Of a stretch of DNA of 35,966 bases, positions 22,463 to 30,080 are shown piece by piece. How positions within the stretch are numbered: the first letter of the stretch is position 1; every line of letters starts with the position of its first letter. The position numbers were made by a program, and so were the translations under genes. The DNA is taken from positions 1-35,966 of the IMG/VR virus record IMGVR_UViG_3300031566_000185, one strand, 5' to 3'. Below the pieces are notes generated by a model that had not been told where the DNA came from, did no database searches, and saw only the letters and a list, made by a program, of their open reading frames with translations. Source of the DNA: a virus.

Positions 22463-23899
22463 TTATTTCCGTTCCCCCAACATGATGAACGGAGAAACAT
22501 ATTTTTCCAGGCCGGACTCGTCCGCAAAAACCTGAACTTTGTCTTTGTAGAGAGGCTGGATATCGATTTCCGTCGTCAGCTTCACGGCTGTCTGATCATT
22601 CCACCAATTGACCTCAACGGACGAACCGGTTCTCATTCCGCCCTTGTCGGTGATCAGCATCTGGTTCAGATCGAGATATGCGATATCCCCAACCCTTCCG
22701 ATGGGTGAAATCTGTTCGATTGGTATGGCCGGACGACCTCCGAGGGCTGCTTCTCCGTCTGGCGTTGCCGCAGGCTTGAAGATTCTGGAAAGCTCGCCAC
22801 CATCGCCTGTCGGGAAGTAAAGCCCATAAAGCTGGTCAAGAAGGAACTGATTGAAATACCATCGGGCATTACCCCAGCTTCTCGCTGGCATGTGCATCTG
22901 CATTTTGAGGATGTTTTCGTTTACAATCGTGTTGGCATCCTGGCCGGCTTCCGGGAGGATGTCAAGCCGGGCTTGCGCATTCATGACGCCCACGCCGGGC
23001 TCTTTCCCGCCAGACGCCTGCCAGATGTACCAATCAAGGTCCCACGCCCACGAATTCTTGAAAAGATCCATGACGATTGACTGAACCATCGGAACATCCC
23101 GCGCGAGTTCGTTCGACATATTGAACCCGGCACCGAGTTTGCGCGGCTGGATCTTGAACAGATTCGCAAAGTCCATTGCCTGCCTGACGACTTCTTGCAG
23201 CTCTTCCATGGGAACAAACCTGAGCCCGGCGTATCTGTCGCCGTCTTTTCTGGATTGCTCCCAGAAACCGTAGATTTCATGCATCCCAACTGCACCGCCC
23301 ATACTCATTCTCCGACACTGGCTGGCAAGGGCTCCGTTGCTAAATCCGTGCGTCATCAGTTCGAATGAGCGCTCTGTTTCGAGGAAGATCCCGCCCTTGG
23401 AGACAACGGCCTCTTGTTGTGTCGGATAGTCGGCTGCTCGGGAATAAACGCTCTGGATGTGCATCCTCCGCGTTTCCATTTCGACCAGCCGTTTATGTGC
23501 GGCGATCCCTTCCCGCGTCCCCTCGTTGTGACGGGAATTCCACATATCCGCAATCTGTTGACCGACCGCGTTCCGGCCTTCGTAAACGGCCTTGTCGGAT
23601 ACTTGCATGCCTGATCCGGCGCTCCTGTATTCCGCCCCGCTTGTCTTGCCTTCCGCAGACCCGGAGTTGGCCTTTGCCTCGGCTTCGAACCGCTTCAATT
23701 TGAGGTGATCCTCATACGCCTTTCTTGATGTAACGCCTAGGTTGTTCAGCGTTTCGAACTCATCGAACAGCTTCGAGCGCCCGGCTTCCTGTTCAGCAGA
23801 TCTGGCTTCGAGATCCACCGGAATTGTTTTCATATATTCCGCGTATTTCGTCTGGGCCTCTGAAATCCTGAGATTAATCTTGTCAAGTTGTTCTTTCAC
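22463..23899 (-). CDS. major capsid protein (HK97 family)
   Basis: 478 aa. An N-terminal helical delta/scaffold domain (residues about 1-90, rich in Glu/Lys/Ala) precedes the shell domain. Shell hallmarks include FELMTHGFSNGALAS, LAQ/MEE-type turns, NARWYFNQFLLDQLYGLY and a final TEIDIQPLYKDKVQVF. The gene follows the protease, which would cleave the delta domain during head maturation. Confidence 0.85.
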   Translation of the reverse strand: MKEQLDKINLRISEAQTKYAEYMKTIPVDLEARSAEQEAGRSKLFDEFETLNNLGVTSRKAYEDHLKLKRFEAEAKANSGSAEGKTSGAEYRSAGSGMQVSDKAVYEGRNAVGQQIADMWNSRHNEGTREGIAAHKRLVEMETRRMHIQSVYSRAADYPTQQEAVVSKGGIFLETERSFELMTHGFSNGALASQCRRMSMGGAVGMHEIYGFWEQSRKDGDRYAGLRFVPMEELQEVVRQAMDFANLFKIQPRKLGAGFNMSNELARDVPMVQSIVMDLFKNSWAWDLDWYIWQASGGKEPGVGVMNAQARLDILPEAGQDANTIVNENILKMQMHMPARSWGNARWYFNQFLLDQLYGLYFPTGDGGELSRIFKPAATPDGEAALGGRPAIPIEQISPIGRVGDIAYLDLNQMLITDKGGMRTGSSVEVNWWNDQTAVKLTTEIDIQPLYKDKVQVFADESGLEKYVSPFIMLGERK

Positions 23900-24522
23900 G
23901 ATTGCCTCCTCATCATCATAAATTCTTGGTATTCGATACTGTTTTCCGTTATCAAAACCGGTTCAATTTTTCTTATCTTGCTCCTGACTCTTGCCGACCT
24001 CGCTTCGACTTCGGTCGCAGTGTACGCAGGCTTTGCCACCGGGCCAACATCGATAAGCTGCCGCGCTCCGCCGGAATTAAGTATGATTGTGTTGCTTTTT
24101 CTGTCGTATTCCTCGAAATCATAATCGACCAGCGCTTGAAAGGAGCAGCCCCGAACCTCCCCCCTGACAATTGGGCCGACGACAACATCACGAATCCTTT
24201 GAGAATCCGGAATCATTGCCTCGAATGGGAGCCCTCGGCTGTCCTGATCGATTTGCATCGTGCCCGCCGATCGTTCCCCGAGGATGTAATTTTCGTTGTG
24301 GTTCCAAAGCGCAAGAATTGGCTCATCGAGCGCGAGCGCCGGCCCGAAGAATCCTTGACGGATGACCTCCTTGACGCCGTTCAGGTTGTTGAACATCGCC
24401 CCGGTTTCGACATCGAAAAGCGCTGCGTATCCACGGATTACGTGCTCGTCATCGCCTTTTTTTTCAATTTTTAATTCGGATTCTGTGAACGGGGTAAACC
24501 GTTTCATTCCATCAATCATCTT
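23896..24522 (-). CDS. prohead protease (HK97/S78-like)
   Basis: About 208 aa from ATG 24522, or 210 aa from the GTG at 24528. The family core is clear: RGYAALFDV, then LWNHNEN with the catalytic His, SAGT, and VRGEVRGCSFQ with the catalytic Ser. It processes the capsid delta domain and itself. It overlaps both the portal end and the capsid start by ATGA or longer, typical of head-gene packing. Confidence 0.85.
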   Translation of the reverse strand, partial: KMIDGMKRFTPFTESELKIEKKGDDEHVIRGYAALFDVETGAMFNNLNGVKEVIRQGFFGPALALDEPILALWNHNENYILGERSAGTMQIDQDSRGLPFEAMIPDSQRIRDVVVGPIVRGEVRGCSFQALVDYDFEEYDRKSNTIILNSGGARQLIDVGPVAKPAYTATEVEARSARVRSKIRKIEPVLITENSIEYQEFMMMRRQS

Positions 24523-25825
24523 CACCACCGCCCTGGGGTTCTACCGGGTCGCTCCCGAGTTCTTTCATTTGCATTTGCATGTAAGTATCTTGGCCCACCC
24601 CGTTTTCGAGAGGATTTTTTTGGTTGTCTTCCCTGATCTCATCAGGCTTGATGGCCCCGGCCTGCCACATGACTTTCGTTTTTTCCGCCCATGCTTTGGC
24701 GTCCATTTTTTCCAAGGCCGTGAAATCATACGCCGTGTGATACCCGGCGTCCCGTTGCGCATCGTTGAACAAGTAAGAGTTGAAAGCCTGAACGTCATTG
24801 GTCGCCCACGGTAAGAGACAGTTTTTGATATAATGCTGCCAGAATTCCACGCTGTTCGTGAACGTCGACCCCCACGATTTTCCGGTCAGCATCACGGGAA
24901 CGCCCCAGAAACCGCATATGTTTTCGTATGCCTCGCGGTTTCTTTCTGCGAGCATGGCATAATCAAGCCGATATTCTGAATTTGTGATTTCGGCACCGCC
25001 AGGAACAACCCAAAGGCCGTGGCTGCTCTTCCACCCGGCAAACTCTTCTTTTGTTTTTTCGACTATATCAAGGCGCTTGATCGTGCCAGGGTCGTCGGTA
25101 AGTTTGGCGATGAACGCCGGGCTGTAGCCGTCTCCGAAAAAACCGTCTTGCCACTGGGCAAGCGATTTCGCAGCCCCGAGTTGCTGCCGCATCATTTGGT
25201 ATGCCGGAAGGCCGATGATACCGTTGAGTGTCACCTGCCCCGGTATGGACAGAACGCGTGATCTAGGCAGAACGTCCTGACGGTATTCCGGAAAAGTTTT
25301 CGTGATTCGGTATGCGGTGTCTCCGGCCTCAGAAACGTCGTCGTATTCATTAAGTTGAGAGAGATTTCGGAGTTGGAATGGTTCGACATTGGGCGTCAGT
25401 GAAGGCCAGAGCGCGGTTGCCTCCCCGAGTCGGTTCCAGTCAATCACATCGTAAGTCCCGCCGTATGTCGCTCGATTCCATACGCGTGAGAGTTGCCACT
25501 GATAGGCGGTCATTTCCCGGTTGGCCTGACCGTTGAGCACCCGGTTTGTCGGATAATCATCGGCGATATCACGCCCGCCACCCCGGCCCGATGGGCGGGT
25601 TTTCCATACATTGCATGGGATTGCTGCCATTGACCGGCCAATCACGCTGATGCAGTTCACATTTGCTGATACTGCCAAGGCGTCGAACGCGTTCATGGCG
25701 ACGCCGGCGCGGGTCATTGTCGATCCGCCTATGCCCGATGAGCCTATGGAGCGCCAGAAATCTGAGGGCTTGTCGATTGGGTAGGAATTGCGTTTGACCA
25801 GCTTTTTCCCGAATGTGCTCCTCAT
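24512..25825 (-). CDS. portal protein (HK97 family)
   Basis: 437 aa. Family landmarks: NCISVIGRSMAAIPCNV near the start, YPTNRVLNGQANREMTAYQW, LSIPGQVTLNGIIGLPAYQ, the NRE-Y-NICG-FWGVPVMLTGKSWG region and an acidic C-terminal tail. It forms the dodecameric DNA-entry ring. It is followed by the protease in the standard order. Confidence 0.9.
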   Translation of the reverse strand: MRSTFGKKLVKRNSYPIDKPSDFWRSIGSSGIGGSTMTRAGVAMNAFDALAVSANVNCISVIGRSMAAIPCNVWKTRPSGRGGGRDIADDYPTNRVLNGQANREMTAYQWQLSRVWNRATYGGTYDVIDWNRLGEATALWPSLTPNVEPFQLRNLSQLNEYDDVSEAGDTAYRITKTFPEYRQDVLPRSRVLSIPGQVTLNGIIGLPAYQMMRQQLGAAKSLAQWQDGFFGDGYSPAFIAKLTDDPGTIKRLDIVEKTKEEFAGWKSSHGLWVVPGGAEITNSEYRLDYAMLAERNREAYENICGFWGVPVMLTGKSWGSTFTNSVEFWQHYIKNCLLPWATNDVQAFNSYLFNDAQRDAGYHTAYDFTALEKMDAKAWAEKTKVMWQAGAIKPDEIREDNQKNPLENGVGQDTYMQMQMKELGSDPVEPQGGGEDD

Positions 25826-26028
25826 TTTGCGCCCTCCTCTTCTGGCTCATCGTCATACCCGGTTTTTATCAGGAGACGTTTTTCGAGTTGCAGAGCGATG
25901 AGCGCGAAGAAGAAGCAAGCCCCGGCGGTGTAGCATGCCGGGGCGGTTCCTAATTGTAGGTACGAACCAGCGGTCATGAGGAAAGTCATGAGGAGAAAAA
26001 AGAGCAACGTGATTCTTGCTTCGGTCAT
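25822..26028 (-). CDS. small two-span membrane protein
   Basis: 68 aa from ATG 26028 (AAAAGGC upstream). Two hydrophobic segments (ARITLLFFLLMTFLMTAG and CYTAGACFFFALIALQL) are separated by a short loop. It is coupled to the portal start by ATGA and is the first gene of the leftward structural operon. A holin or superinfection-exclusion role is possible; nothing decides it. Confidence 0.55.
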   Translation of the reverse strand: MTEARITLLFFLLMTFLMTAGSYLQLGTAPACYTAGACFFFALIALQLEKRLLIKTGYDDEPEEEGAK

Positions 26029-26120
26029 TTTTGCCTTTTGAAACACGTAAAAGTGTGCGCCGGAAAGCGCCATGAACCGTGCGATGCGTCCTGCTTTGCC
26101 GGCGACTTAATATCGCATCA

Positions 26121-26181
26121 ATTGCATACTTTCTACCCAGTGTCAAGCGAAAAGTATCCAGTGGTGGATAGAAAGTATCCA
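26121..26181. promoter_or_regulatory. divergent control region: leftward promoter with operator-like repeats
   Basis: A leftward -35 TTGACA lies at 26146-26141, with only a weak -10 beyond. Two 17-bp sites, 26165-26181 (TGGATAGAAAGTATCCA, a TGGATA/TATCCA inverted repeat) and its near-copy in opposite orientation at 26123-26139, share TGG-x-TAGAAAGTAT-x-CA; a half site AAAGTATCCA is at 26151-26160. One site overlaps the leftward promoter spacer. This looks like a repressor or activator target controlling the structural operon. Confidence 0.55.
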
Positions 26182-26229
26182 TGCAGTTGAAATTGTTCCC
26201 GAAAATTTATTTTCGAATTATTTCAACGA

Positions 26230-26290
26230 ATGCAAACAAAACGCTTGACATTGAAAAAACACTGTGATAGTGTATTAGACATTGAGCGGG
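26230..26290 (+). repeat. promoter-leader repeat, copy 1
   Basis: About 61 bp nearly identical to the reverse strand of 34306-34366. The shared block runs from ATGCAAACAAAACGCTTGACA through GTGATAGTGTATTA to CATTGAGCGG, with about six differences. It contains the promoter of each cassette. Confidence 0.85.
26245..26273 (+). promoter_or_regulatory. rightward promoter of the plus-strand accessory island
   Basis: TTGACA (26245-26250), a 17-base spacer, then TGA-TAGTGT, an extended-type -10. It directs transcription into the 95-aa gene and its island. A near-identical copy in inverse orientation lies at 34351-34323. Confidence 0.65.
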
Positions 26291-26301
26291 AGTTAACCAA
26301 A
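26273..26301 (+). repeat. 29-bp leader repeat, copy A
   Basis: A 29-base block (TATTAGACATTGAGC and on to TTAACCAAA) identical at 28 positions to 27844-27872. Both precede a start codon, by 18 bases for the 95-aa gene and 39 bases for the 68-aa gene. Confidence 0.85.
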
Positions 26302-26319
26302 ACACAAGGGGGAACGGGC

Positions 26320-26607
26320 ATGACAAGAATCAGCGACGAAATGAGAGAAGAAATCAGGCAAGAAATAGCCGAAAACATAAAACTATATTCTGAGGCTGGA
26401 GACACGAAAGGCGTGAGCCGATTCGAAAGACAACTGGTCGTCATCGGCAATATCGAAAAATACGACACCGACGAATTGCGAAAATATTTTCCGAGGATTG
26501 ATTATAATGACTACGAAGAATGGTCGATAATCATCAGGGGGATAGCTGGTGGATGGTATTTAGCGGGATGCGGTCGGAGAGACCTGCCCATCGAATTTAT
26601 CAACTAG
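26320..26607 (+). CDS. first gene of accessory island, hypothetical
   Basis: 95 aa from ATG 26320, downstream of the promoter; the longer frame from 26230 runs through the promoter. An acidic helical N-terminus (DEMREEIRQEIAENIKLYSE) and a compact end (GGWYLAGCGRRDLP). Isolated Cys only. The family is not recognised. Confidence 0.55.
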   Translation: MTRISDEMREEIRQEIAENIKLYSEAGDTKGVSRFERQLVVIGNIEKYDTDELRKYFPRIDYNDYEEWSIIIRGIAGGWYLAGCGRRDLPIEFIN

Positions 26608-26620
26608 GAAAGGAAAAGAC

Positions 26621-26755
26621 ATGATCGAAATAAACGGAAAGATGGTAACGGTAACAGATGAAGACATCAGAGAAGCGTCTATCAGAAACGAAACGATTCA
26701 AGAATACCTGGAAATGGAAGCGGCTTATCAGGCAATCATTGACGAACTGGATTGA
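26621..26755 (+). CDS. 44-aa acidic hypothetical protein
   Basis: MIEINGKMVTVTDEDIREAS... with AAAGGAAAAGAC directly before the ATG. The composition is acidic and helical, resembling small inhibitors or DNA mimics, which is only a guess. It ends two bases before the SLOG gene. Confidence 0.5.
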   Translation: MIEINGKMVTVTDEDIREASIRNETIQEYLEMEAAYQAIIDELD

Positions 26756-26757
26756 AA

Positions 26758-27114
26758 ATGGAAATAAAATATGGAATAGTCGGGAGCCGATCAAGAACAG
26801 ACAAGGAAGTTGTAACGGCCTTCGTTCGGTCGCTCCCGGCCGGATCAATCGTAATCTCCGGAGGATGCCACGGCGTTGACACATGGGCGGAAAAAGCCGC
26901 ACAAAGCGTCGGTATCGAAACAAGAATCTTTTTGCCGGATAAGGCCGGATGTGGCCACCGTTGGGAATTTACAAAGGCATTCCACGCCAGAAACCAACTG
27001 ATCGCCGAGGAATGCGACATCCTTGTGGCCTTCGTCTCCAAAGATCGAAAGGGTGGCACCGAGGACACAGTCAAGAGGGCCGATAAACTTGGGAGGGAAA
27101 TATGGATAAAATAG
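26758..27114 (+). CDS. SLOG-family (DUF2493/YspA-like) protein
   Basis: 118 aa. An N-terminal GIVGSRSRTD Rossmann loop, then GSIVISGGCHGVDTWAEKAAQ, and RN-x-x-IAEECDILVAFVSKDRKGGTEDTVKRA. This is the SLOG fold of DUF2493 and DprA-like proteins, which bind nucleotides, nucleotide derivatives or single-strand DNA; related SLOG domains occur as sensors or effectors in immune systems. In a phage it could be a ligand sponge, sensor or processing factor. It precedes the ring-nuclease homolog by six genes in the same operon. Confidence 0.8.
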   Translation: MEIKYGIVGSRSRTDKEVVTAFVRSLPAGSIVISGGCHGVDTWAEKAAQSVGIETRIFLPDKAGCGHRWEFTKAFHARNQLIAEECDILVAFVSKDRKGGTEDTVKRADKLGREIWIK

Positions 27115-27302
27115 ACATGTCAGGATTCGGCCTTGATTTCGATTTCCAGACCGTCGAAAACCCGTTTCAGGGCCATTTTGACGGAAAACAGCGCGAAGAG
27201 ACGAAAATCAGGTCGTTCCTGTCTGTTTCGTGCGCCGACTCTGGAATCGGGCGGGCCATGGCTTTGAAAAACTATTGGATATGGAGGGATGGGAATGGCT
27301 GA
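27102..27302 (+). CDS. 66-aa hypothetical protein
   Basis: It overlaps the SLOG end by 13 bases and starts with GGGAGG-type sequence upstream. The product MDKIDMSGFGLDFDFQT... has a Cys, Gly and Ser-rich middle. The family is unknown. The spacing supports co-translation. Confidence 0.45.
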   Translation: MDKIDMSGFGLDFDFQTVENPFQGHFDGKQREETKIRSFLSVSCADSGIGRAMALKNYWIWRDGNG

Positions 27303-27501
27303 AACCCTAGATAAAATACTATCAGATGAATGGAAAAGCGGCCCGTTTCGGGCTTGGCTGGTGGCCGCAAGGGGAATTTTCGGTGGCTTGGCTGTGTTGT
27401 CATCAGGATATAGAGCCGCGCAATTGTGGAGCCATGGCGTTGCACCACCTGACGCGATGTCTACGAGTGCGGAATGGGACGAAACGAGGTCGATGAAATG
27501 A
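27295..27501 (+). CDS. 68-aa hypothetical protein with hydrophobic centre
   Basis: ATG 27295 (AGGGATGGGA upstream) overlaps the preceding gene. The centre (RGIFGGLAVLSSGYRAAQLW) could be one short membrane span. Co-operonic with the SLOG gene. A large antisense ORF over this region is rejected because it spans several overlapping plus-strand genes. Confidence 0.45.
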   Translation: MAETLDKILSDEWKSGPFRAWLVAARGIFGGLAVLSSGYRAAQLWSHGVAPPDAMSTSAEWDETRSMK

Positions 27502-27581
27502 TCTCCGTAACCTCCCGTCAATACATGACAGTAGGTCAGGCAAATGAAATTAACGCAATAATAAACACAGTGAAAGGATAA
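27498..27581 (+). CDS. 27-aa hypothetical peptide
   Basis: The ATGA overlap with the previous stop and a stop four bases before the next ATG suggest a small coupled ORF (MISVTSRQYMTVGQANE...). There is no other evidence. Confidence 0.35.
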   Translation: MISVTSRQYMTVGQANEINAIINTVKG

Positions 27582-27585
27582 TAAA

Positions 27586-27828
27586 ATGACTGAAATCATG
27601 AAAATTGAAACAATCACAGACGCTGAAATATTTGTACAAAATTCTGGTGTCCATGATTGGGATTGGGGAGAATACGCAAGCTCTGATGGATTCGCCGTAT
27701 GGATTTTCGCGAATTGCTCGGAAATAGACCGGGACGAATACCAGGAAGAGCTCAACAGATACCTTGTCAGCGTTGACCGATGCCAGGGGGAAATTGACCT
27801 GACTTCACAATTCGGCAATAAACTGTGA
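27586..27828 (+). CDS. 80-aa acidic hypothetical protein
   Basis: MTEIMKIETITDAEIFVQNSG... then WDWGEYASSDGFAVWIF and an acidic helix. It is acidic with many aromatics. The family is not recognised; acidic aromatic-rich small proteins sometimes mimic DNA, but that is speculation. It ends just before the second copy of the 29-bp leader. Confidence 0.5.
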   Translation: MTEIMKIETITDAEIFVQNSGVHDWDWGEYASSDGFAVWIFANCSEIDRDEYQEELNRYLVSVDRCQGEIDLTSQFGNKL

Positions 27829-27843
27829 AAGGTCCTGAATATT

Positions 27844-27872
27844 TATTAGACATTGAGCTGGAGTTAACCAAA
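27844..27872 (+). repeat. 29-bp leader repeat, copy B
   Basis: The copy of 26273-26301, with one difference. Only the 5'-leader part is kept; the promoter boxes of the longer repeat are not present here. It lies 39 bases before the ATG at 27912. Confidence 0.85.
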
Positions 27873-27911
27873 GCAAAGGCCCGGTCCGCCTGGCAAGAAA
27901 GGAATACGAAC

Positions 27912-28118
27912 ATGAAGAAAATTCAATTTGACACGGTCAACGGCATCCAAGAAGTAGCAGACTTTGACGCAGACGCAATAATAATGTACCGCCTCAAAAT
28001 GTTCGACATCGAAGGCGTGGAAGACGGATTGTATGGTGCTGAAATTGACGAAGATTTATTTGAGCAATTGGAAACTGAATACGGAATATCGAAAATGCCG
28101 GAAGGCAAAACACTGTGA
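27912..28118 (+). CDS. 68-aa acidic hypothetical protein
   Basis: ATG 27912, with AAAGGA upstream. MKKIQFDTVNGIQEVADFD... then DIEGVEDGLYGAEIDEDLFEQLE, strongly acidic. Its leader copies that of the first island gene. The long extension to 27825 runs over the repeat and is unlikely. It is coupled to the next gene by GTGA. Confidence 0.5.
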   Translation: MKKIQFDTVNGIQEVADFDADAIIMYRLKMFDIEGVEDGLYGAEIDEDLFEQLETEYGISKMPEGKTL

Positions 28119-28327
28119 ACGAAAGATTATTCGAATTCGTATCAGGCTATTGTGTCGCATCGATTGGGGCGCTTTTGGGGTTCATATTTTTCTGGAAATC
28201 CGGGGTTTCCGGCGTAATCGTGCCATACGCCGTTGTGTTTTCAGTCATTTTCGGTGGAGCGCTTAGGCTCGGCTTTTTGAAAATCTGGGGTGAATTTAAA
28301 AGCACAATGAAAGGACAGCAATCATGA
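28115..28327 (+). CDS. small membrane protein
   Basis: 70 aa starting at GTG. Two hydrophobic stretches (CVASIGALLGFIFFW and VIVPYAVVFSVIFGGALRLGF) with a charged C-terminus. It directly precedes the DUF1874 gene (4-base overlap). It may be a holin or superinfection-exclusion protein. Confidence 0.5.
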   Translation: MNERLFEFVSGYCVASIGALLGFIFFWKSGVSGVIVPYAVVFSVIFGGALRLGFLKIWGEFKSTMKGQQS

Positions 28328-28692
28328 AAAGAATCTCACTGTTGAACACAAGTATAATGACCGTAAGAGACGCATGTTACAAGTATAAATCTGCAACCAT
28401 CGCCGATTGCCGCCAACTCATGGCGACCGCCATGGCAGAAGGAACGGAAATCATTTCGGCCATCGGTCACGAATCGACAGCGGAAATCATGACCGGGTTG
28501 CTGAATTACCCGGTCAAGGTCAACCGGATTCAATATCAACAGGCGGAGGAAGATATCGCCATCGTATTCAAGATGAATGGCCGGCCACTGGAGGGGAAAA
28601 TATTGACATCGGTAGAAACCGAAGAAATCGGGTACAGTTTTGGAATCATACGCCGTATTGATTTCGTTGAAAAAATGGGGGTGAAGATATGA
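28324..28692 (+). CDS. DUF1874 / AcrIII-1-like viral ring nuclease (anti-type III CRISPR)
   Basis: 122 aa. The sequence follows the DUF1874 (STIV B116) pattern: LLNTSI at the start, then SAIGHESTAEIM with the central His (H49, close to the catalytic His47 of the characterised viral enzyme), then VKVNRIQYQQ, KMNGRPLEGKILTSVE and FGIIRRIDF. AcrIII-1 enzymes of this family cleave cyclic tetra-adenylate and thus switch off type III CRISPR ancillary nucleases. It is expressed from the plus-strand accessory island next to a SLOG gene, as expected for a counter-defence cassette. The key residues that I can see are kept. Confidence 0.85.
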   Translation: MKRISLLNTSIMTVRDACYKYKSATIADCRQLMATAMAEGTEIISAIGHESTAEIMTGLLNYPVKVNRIQYQQAEEDIAIVFKMNGRPLEGKILTSVETEEIGYSFGIIRRIDFVEKMGVKI

Positions 28693-28862
28693 AATTCATC
28701 GAGCGGTTGTTTTGCGATCACGATTTTGAAAAAACCGGCTTCGAATTCCCGAACAGCCTTTCACAAGCATCTTTGGCCGGAAAGTCTGAATTTGAATGCG
28801 AGAAATGCGGGAAAGTAATAGGGAAAGACCGTTATGTCCCAAAAAATGGAGAAATAAAATGA
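28689..28862 (+). CDS. small zinc-finger protein
   Basis: 57 aa, coupled by ATGA. CDHD near the start and CEKCGKVIG at about residue 37 give a zinc site common in small phage zinc proteins. It is coupled at its 3' end to the next gene too. No function is assigned. Confidence 0.5.
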   Translation: MKFIERLFCDHDFEKTGFEFPNSLSQASLAGKSEFECEKCGKVIGKDRYVPKNGEIK

Positions 28863-29185
28863 GATGCGAATGCGGAAAAAAAATAGGCGGGCAGACATCG
28901 GACGGACACCATACGTTCGATGAACTTTACGATCACCGTCAAACACTTTTTTGCGCGCTTATGAGGGCGCACCCAGGAAAATCATGGAAATCAAGGCTGC
29001 ATGACGACGGCACGATGTTTGAAGGCGATTGGTTTATTGCCGGAATCGAAACGCCGATGGGTCCGGCGACATATCATCTCGAAGGGCGTTTCTGGGATTC
29101 CGCAAAAGTCCTACCATTGCCGAACGCTCCGGCATGGGACGGTCACACACCAGAAGACGTGCTCGAAAGGCTGGCGAGTTTATGA
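28859..29185 (+). CDS. conserved hypothetical phage protein
   Basis: 108 aa from ATG 28859 (overlap with the previous stop). An N-terminal MRCECGKKIGG, then HHTFDELYDHRQTLF, then the recognised closing pattern WDGHTPEDVLERL. Similar proteins sit in many phage early regions with no known function. The Cys pair could hold metal. Confidence 0.65.
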   Translation: MRCECGKKIGGQTSDGHHTFDELYDHRQTLFCALMRAHPGKSWKSRLHDDGTMFEGDWFIAGIETPMGPATYHLEGRFWDSAKVLPLPNAPAWDGHTPEDVLERLASL

Positions 29186-29538
29186 GATCGGCAAGATCGG
29201 CAAAACTAAAAAAAATGGCAAGCGGAGCAGGGTTTAACCTCGAAAAATGCACGCCGATAAATTACGATATTGGGAAATGGGTGATTTGGAACGCAAGCCC
29301 GAGCGGGCCGCTGTATTTCGACGTGCTCGCGGATGTCGAAGCATGGCTTGTTGGGAAAGGGGCCACGATCAAGGATGGGAGAGGGCCTGGGAAAAGGAAG
29401 CGTGGGAAGGCCAAAAAATATATTTGGTTCTATTCAGACATGCTGAATACGATCAACGAATACGCCGGTGTTGAGGGCCTGAACTTCTCGGAATCCGTTC
29501 GGAATCTTGTCGGGTTGGGGATTAAGGCTTGGAAATGA
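29182..29538 (+). CDS. ribbon-helix-helix-like DNA-binding candidate
   Basis: 118 aa from ATG 29182. The last 40 residues (KYIWFYSDMLNTINEYAGVEG...SESVRNLVGLGIKAW) look like a ribbon-helix-helix module; the N-terminal part is basic (GRGPGKRKRGKAKK). A DNA-binding regulator is plausible, perhaps for the repeated promoters. This is inference. Confidence 0.45.
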   Translation: MRSARSAKLKKMASGAGFNLEKCTPINYDIGKWVIWNASPSGPLYFDVLADVEAWLVGKGATIKDGRGPGKRKRGKAKKYIWFYSDMLNTINEYAGVEGLNFSESVRNLVGLGIKAWK

Positions 29539-30080
29539 CGAAAAAAGCGAACCCAAAAACAAAGGCACGCCTGAGCATCCTTGGCGAGATGCTTGCATTC
29601 CCTACAATCAGCCAAAAAGATTGGACTAGCGGCGGGGCAATTGTCGGAGATCTCGTATCGTTGCAGTCAGCGCCGCCGTCAAAGTGGTATGTGTCCTGGC
29701 TTATTGAGACAAGATGCGTGCATGATCGAGAATACTTGCTGGAGAGCATAGACGACGGGTCGCTATGCTGGTGGTCTAATGTGAGCCTGAACCATTACAA
29801 CCGTGAGCGCGTTGGCAATAACCCGACGTGGAGATGGGAGGACAGGCAATTCGATTTCTGGAAGCGTTGGCGAAAAGCTGCGTCAACGGACAGCTGGCTT
29901 TTGAGACCGTCGCTTCCAGAATTTTCAGGATTTAAGGTCACGCTTTCGGTTAGAAAAACTTTTGAATCTGGCGTTTTGTTCGGAAAAGAGTTCCTTGACT
30001 GGCGGAAGCTGAAGATTTCGGATATGATAGATTACTATAACGGATGCCTGAAAAATGAATTGATGAAAAAAGGCCTATAA
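29535..30080 (+). CDS. last gene of the plus-strand island, hypothetical
   Basis: 181 aa from ATG 29535. The middle is rich in Trp/Arg (WWSNVSLNHYNRERVGNN, WRWEDRQFDFWKRWRKA). No family is recognised. It ends tail-to-tail with TerL (6-base overlap), so convergent transcripts meet here without a visible terminator. Confidence 0.5.
   Translation: MTKKANPKTKARLSILGEMLAFPTISQKDWTSGGAIVGDLVSLQSAPPSKWYVSWLIETRCVHDREYLLESIDDGSLCWWSNVSLNHYNRERVGNNPTWRWEDRQFDFWKRWRKAASTDSWLLRPSLPEFSGFKVTLSVRKTFESGVLFGKEFLDWRKLKISDMIDYYNGCLKNELMKKGL

Noticed and set aside
27120-27818. 232-aa ORF on the minus strand
   Set aside because: It runs against five short overlapping plus-strand genes with ribosome sites and ATGA couplings, and its composition (Ser, Pro, Cys-rich) is shadow-like.
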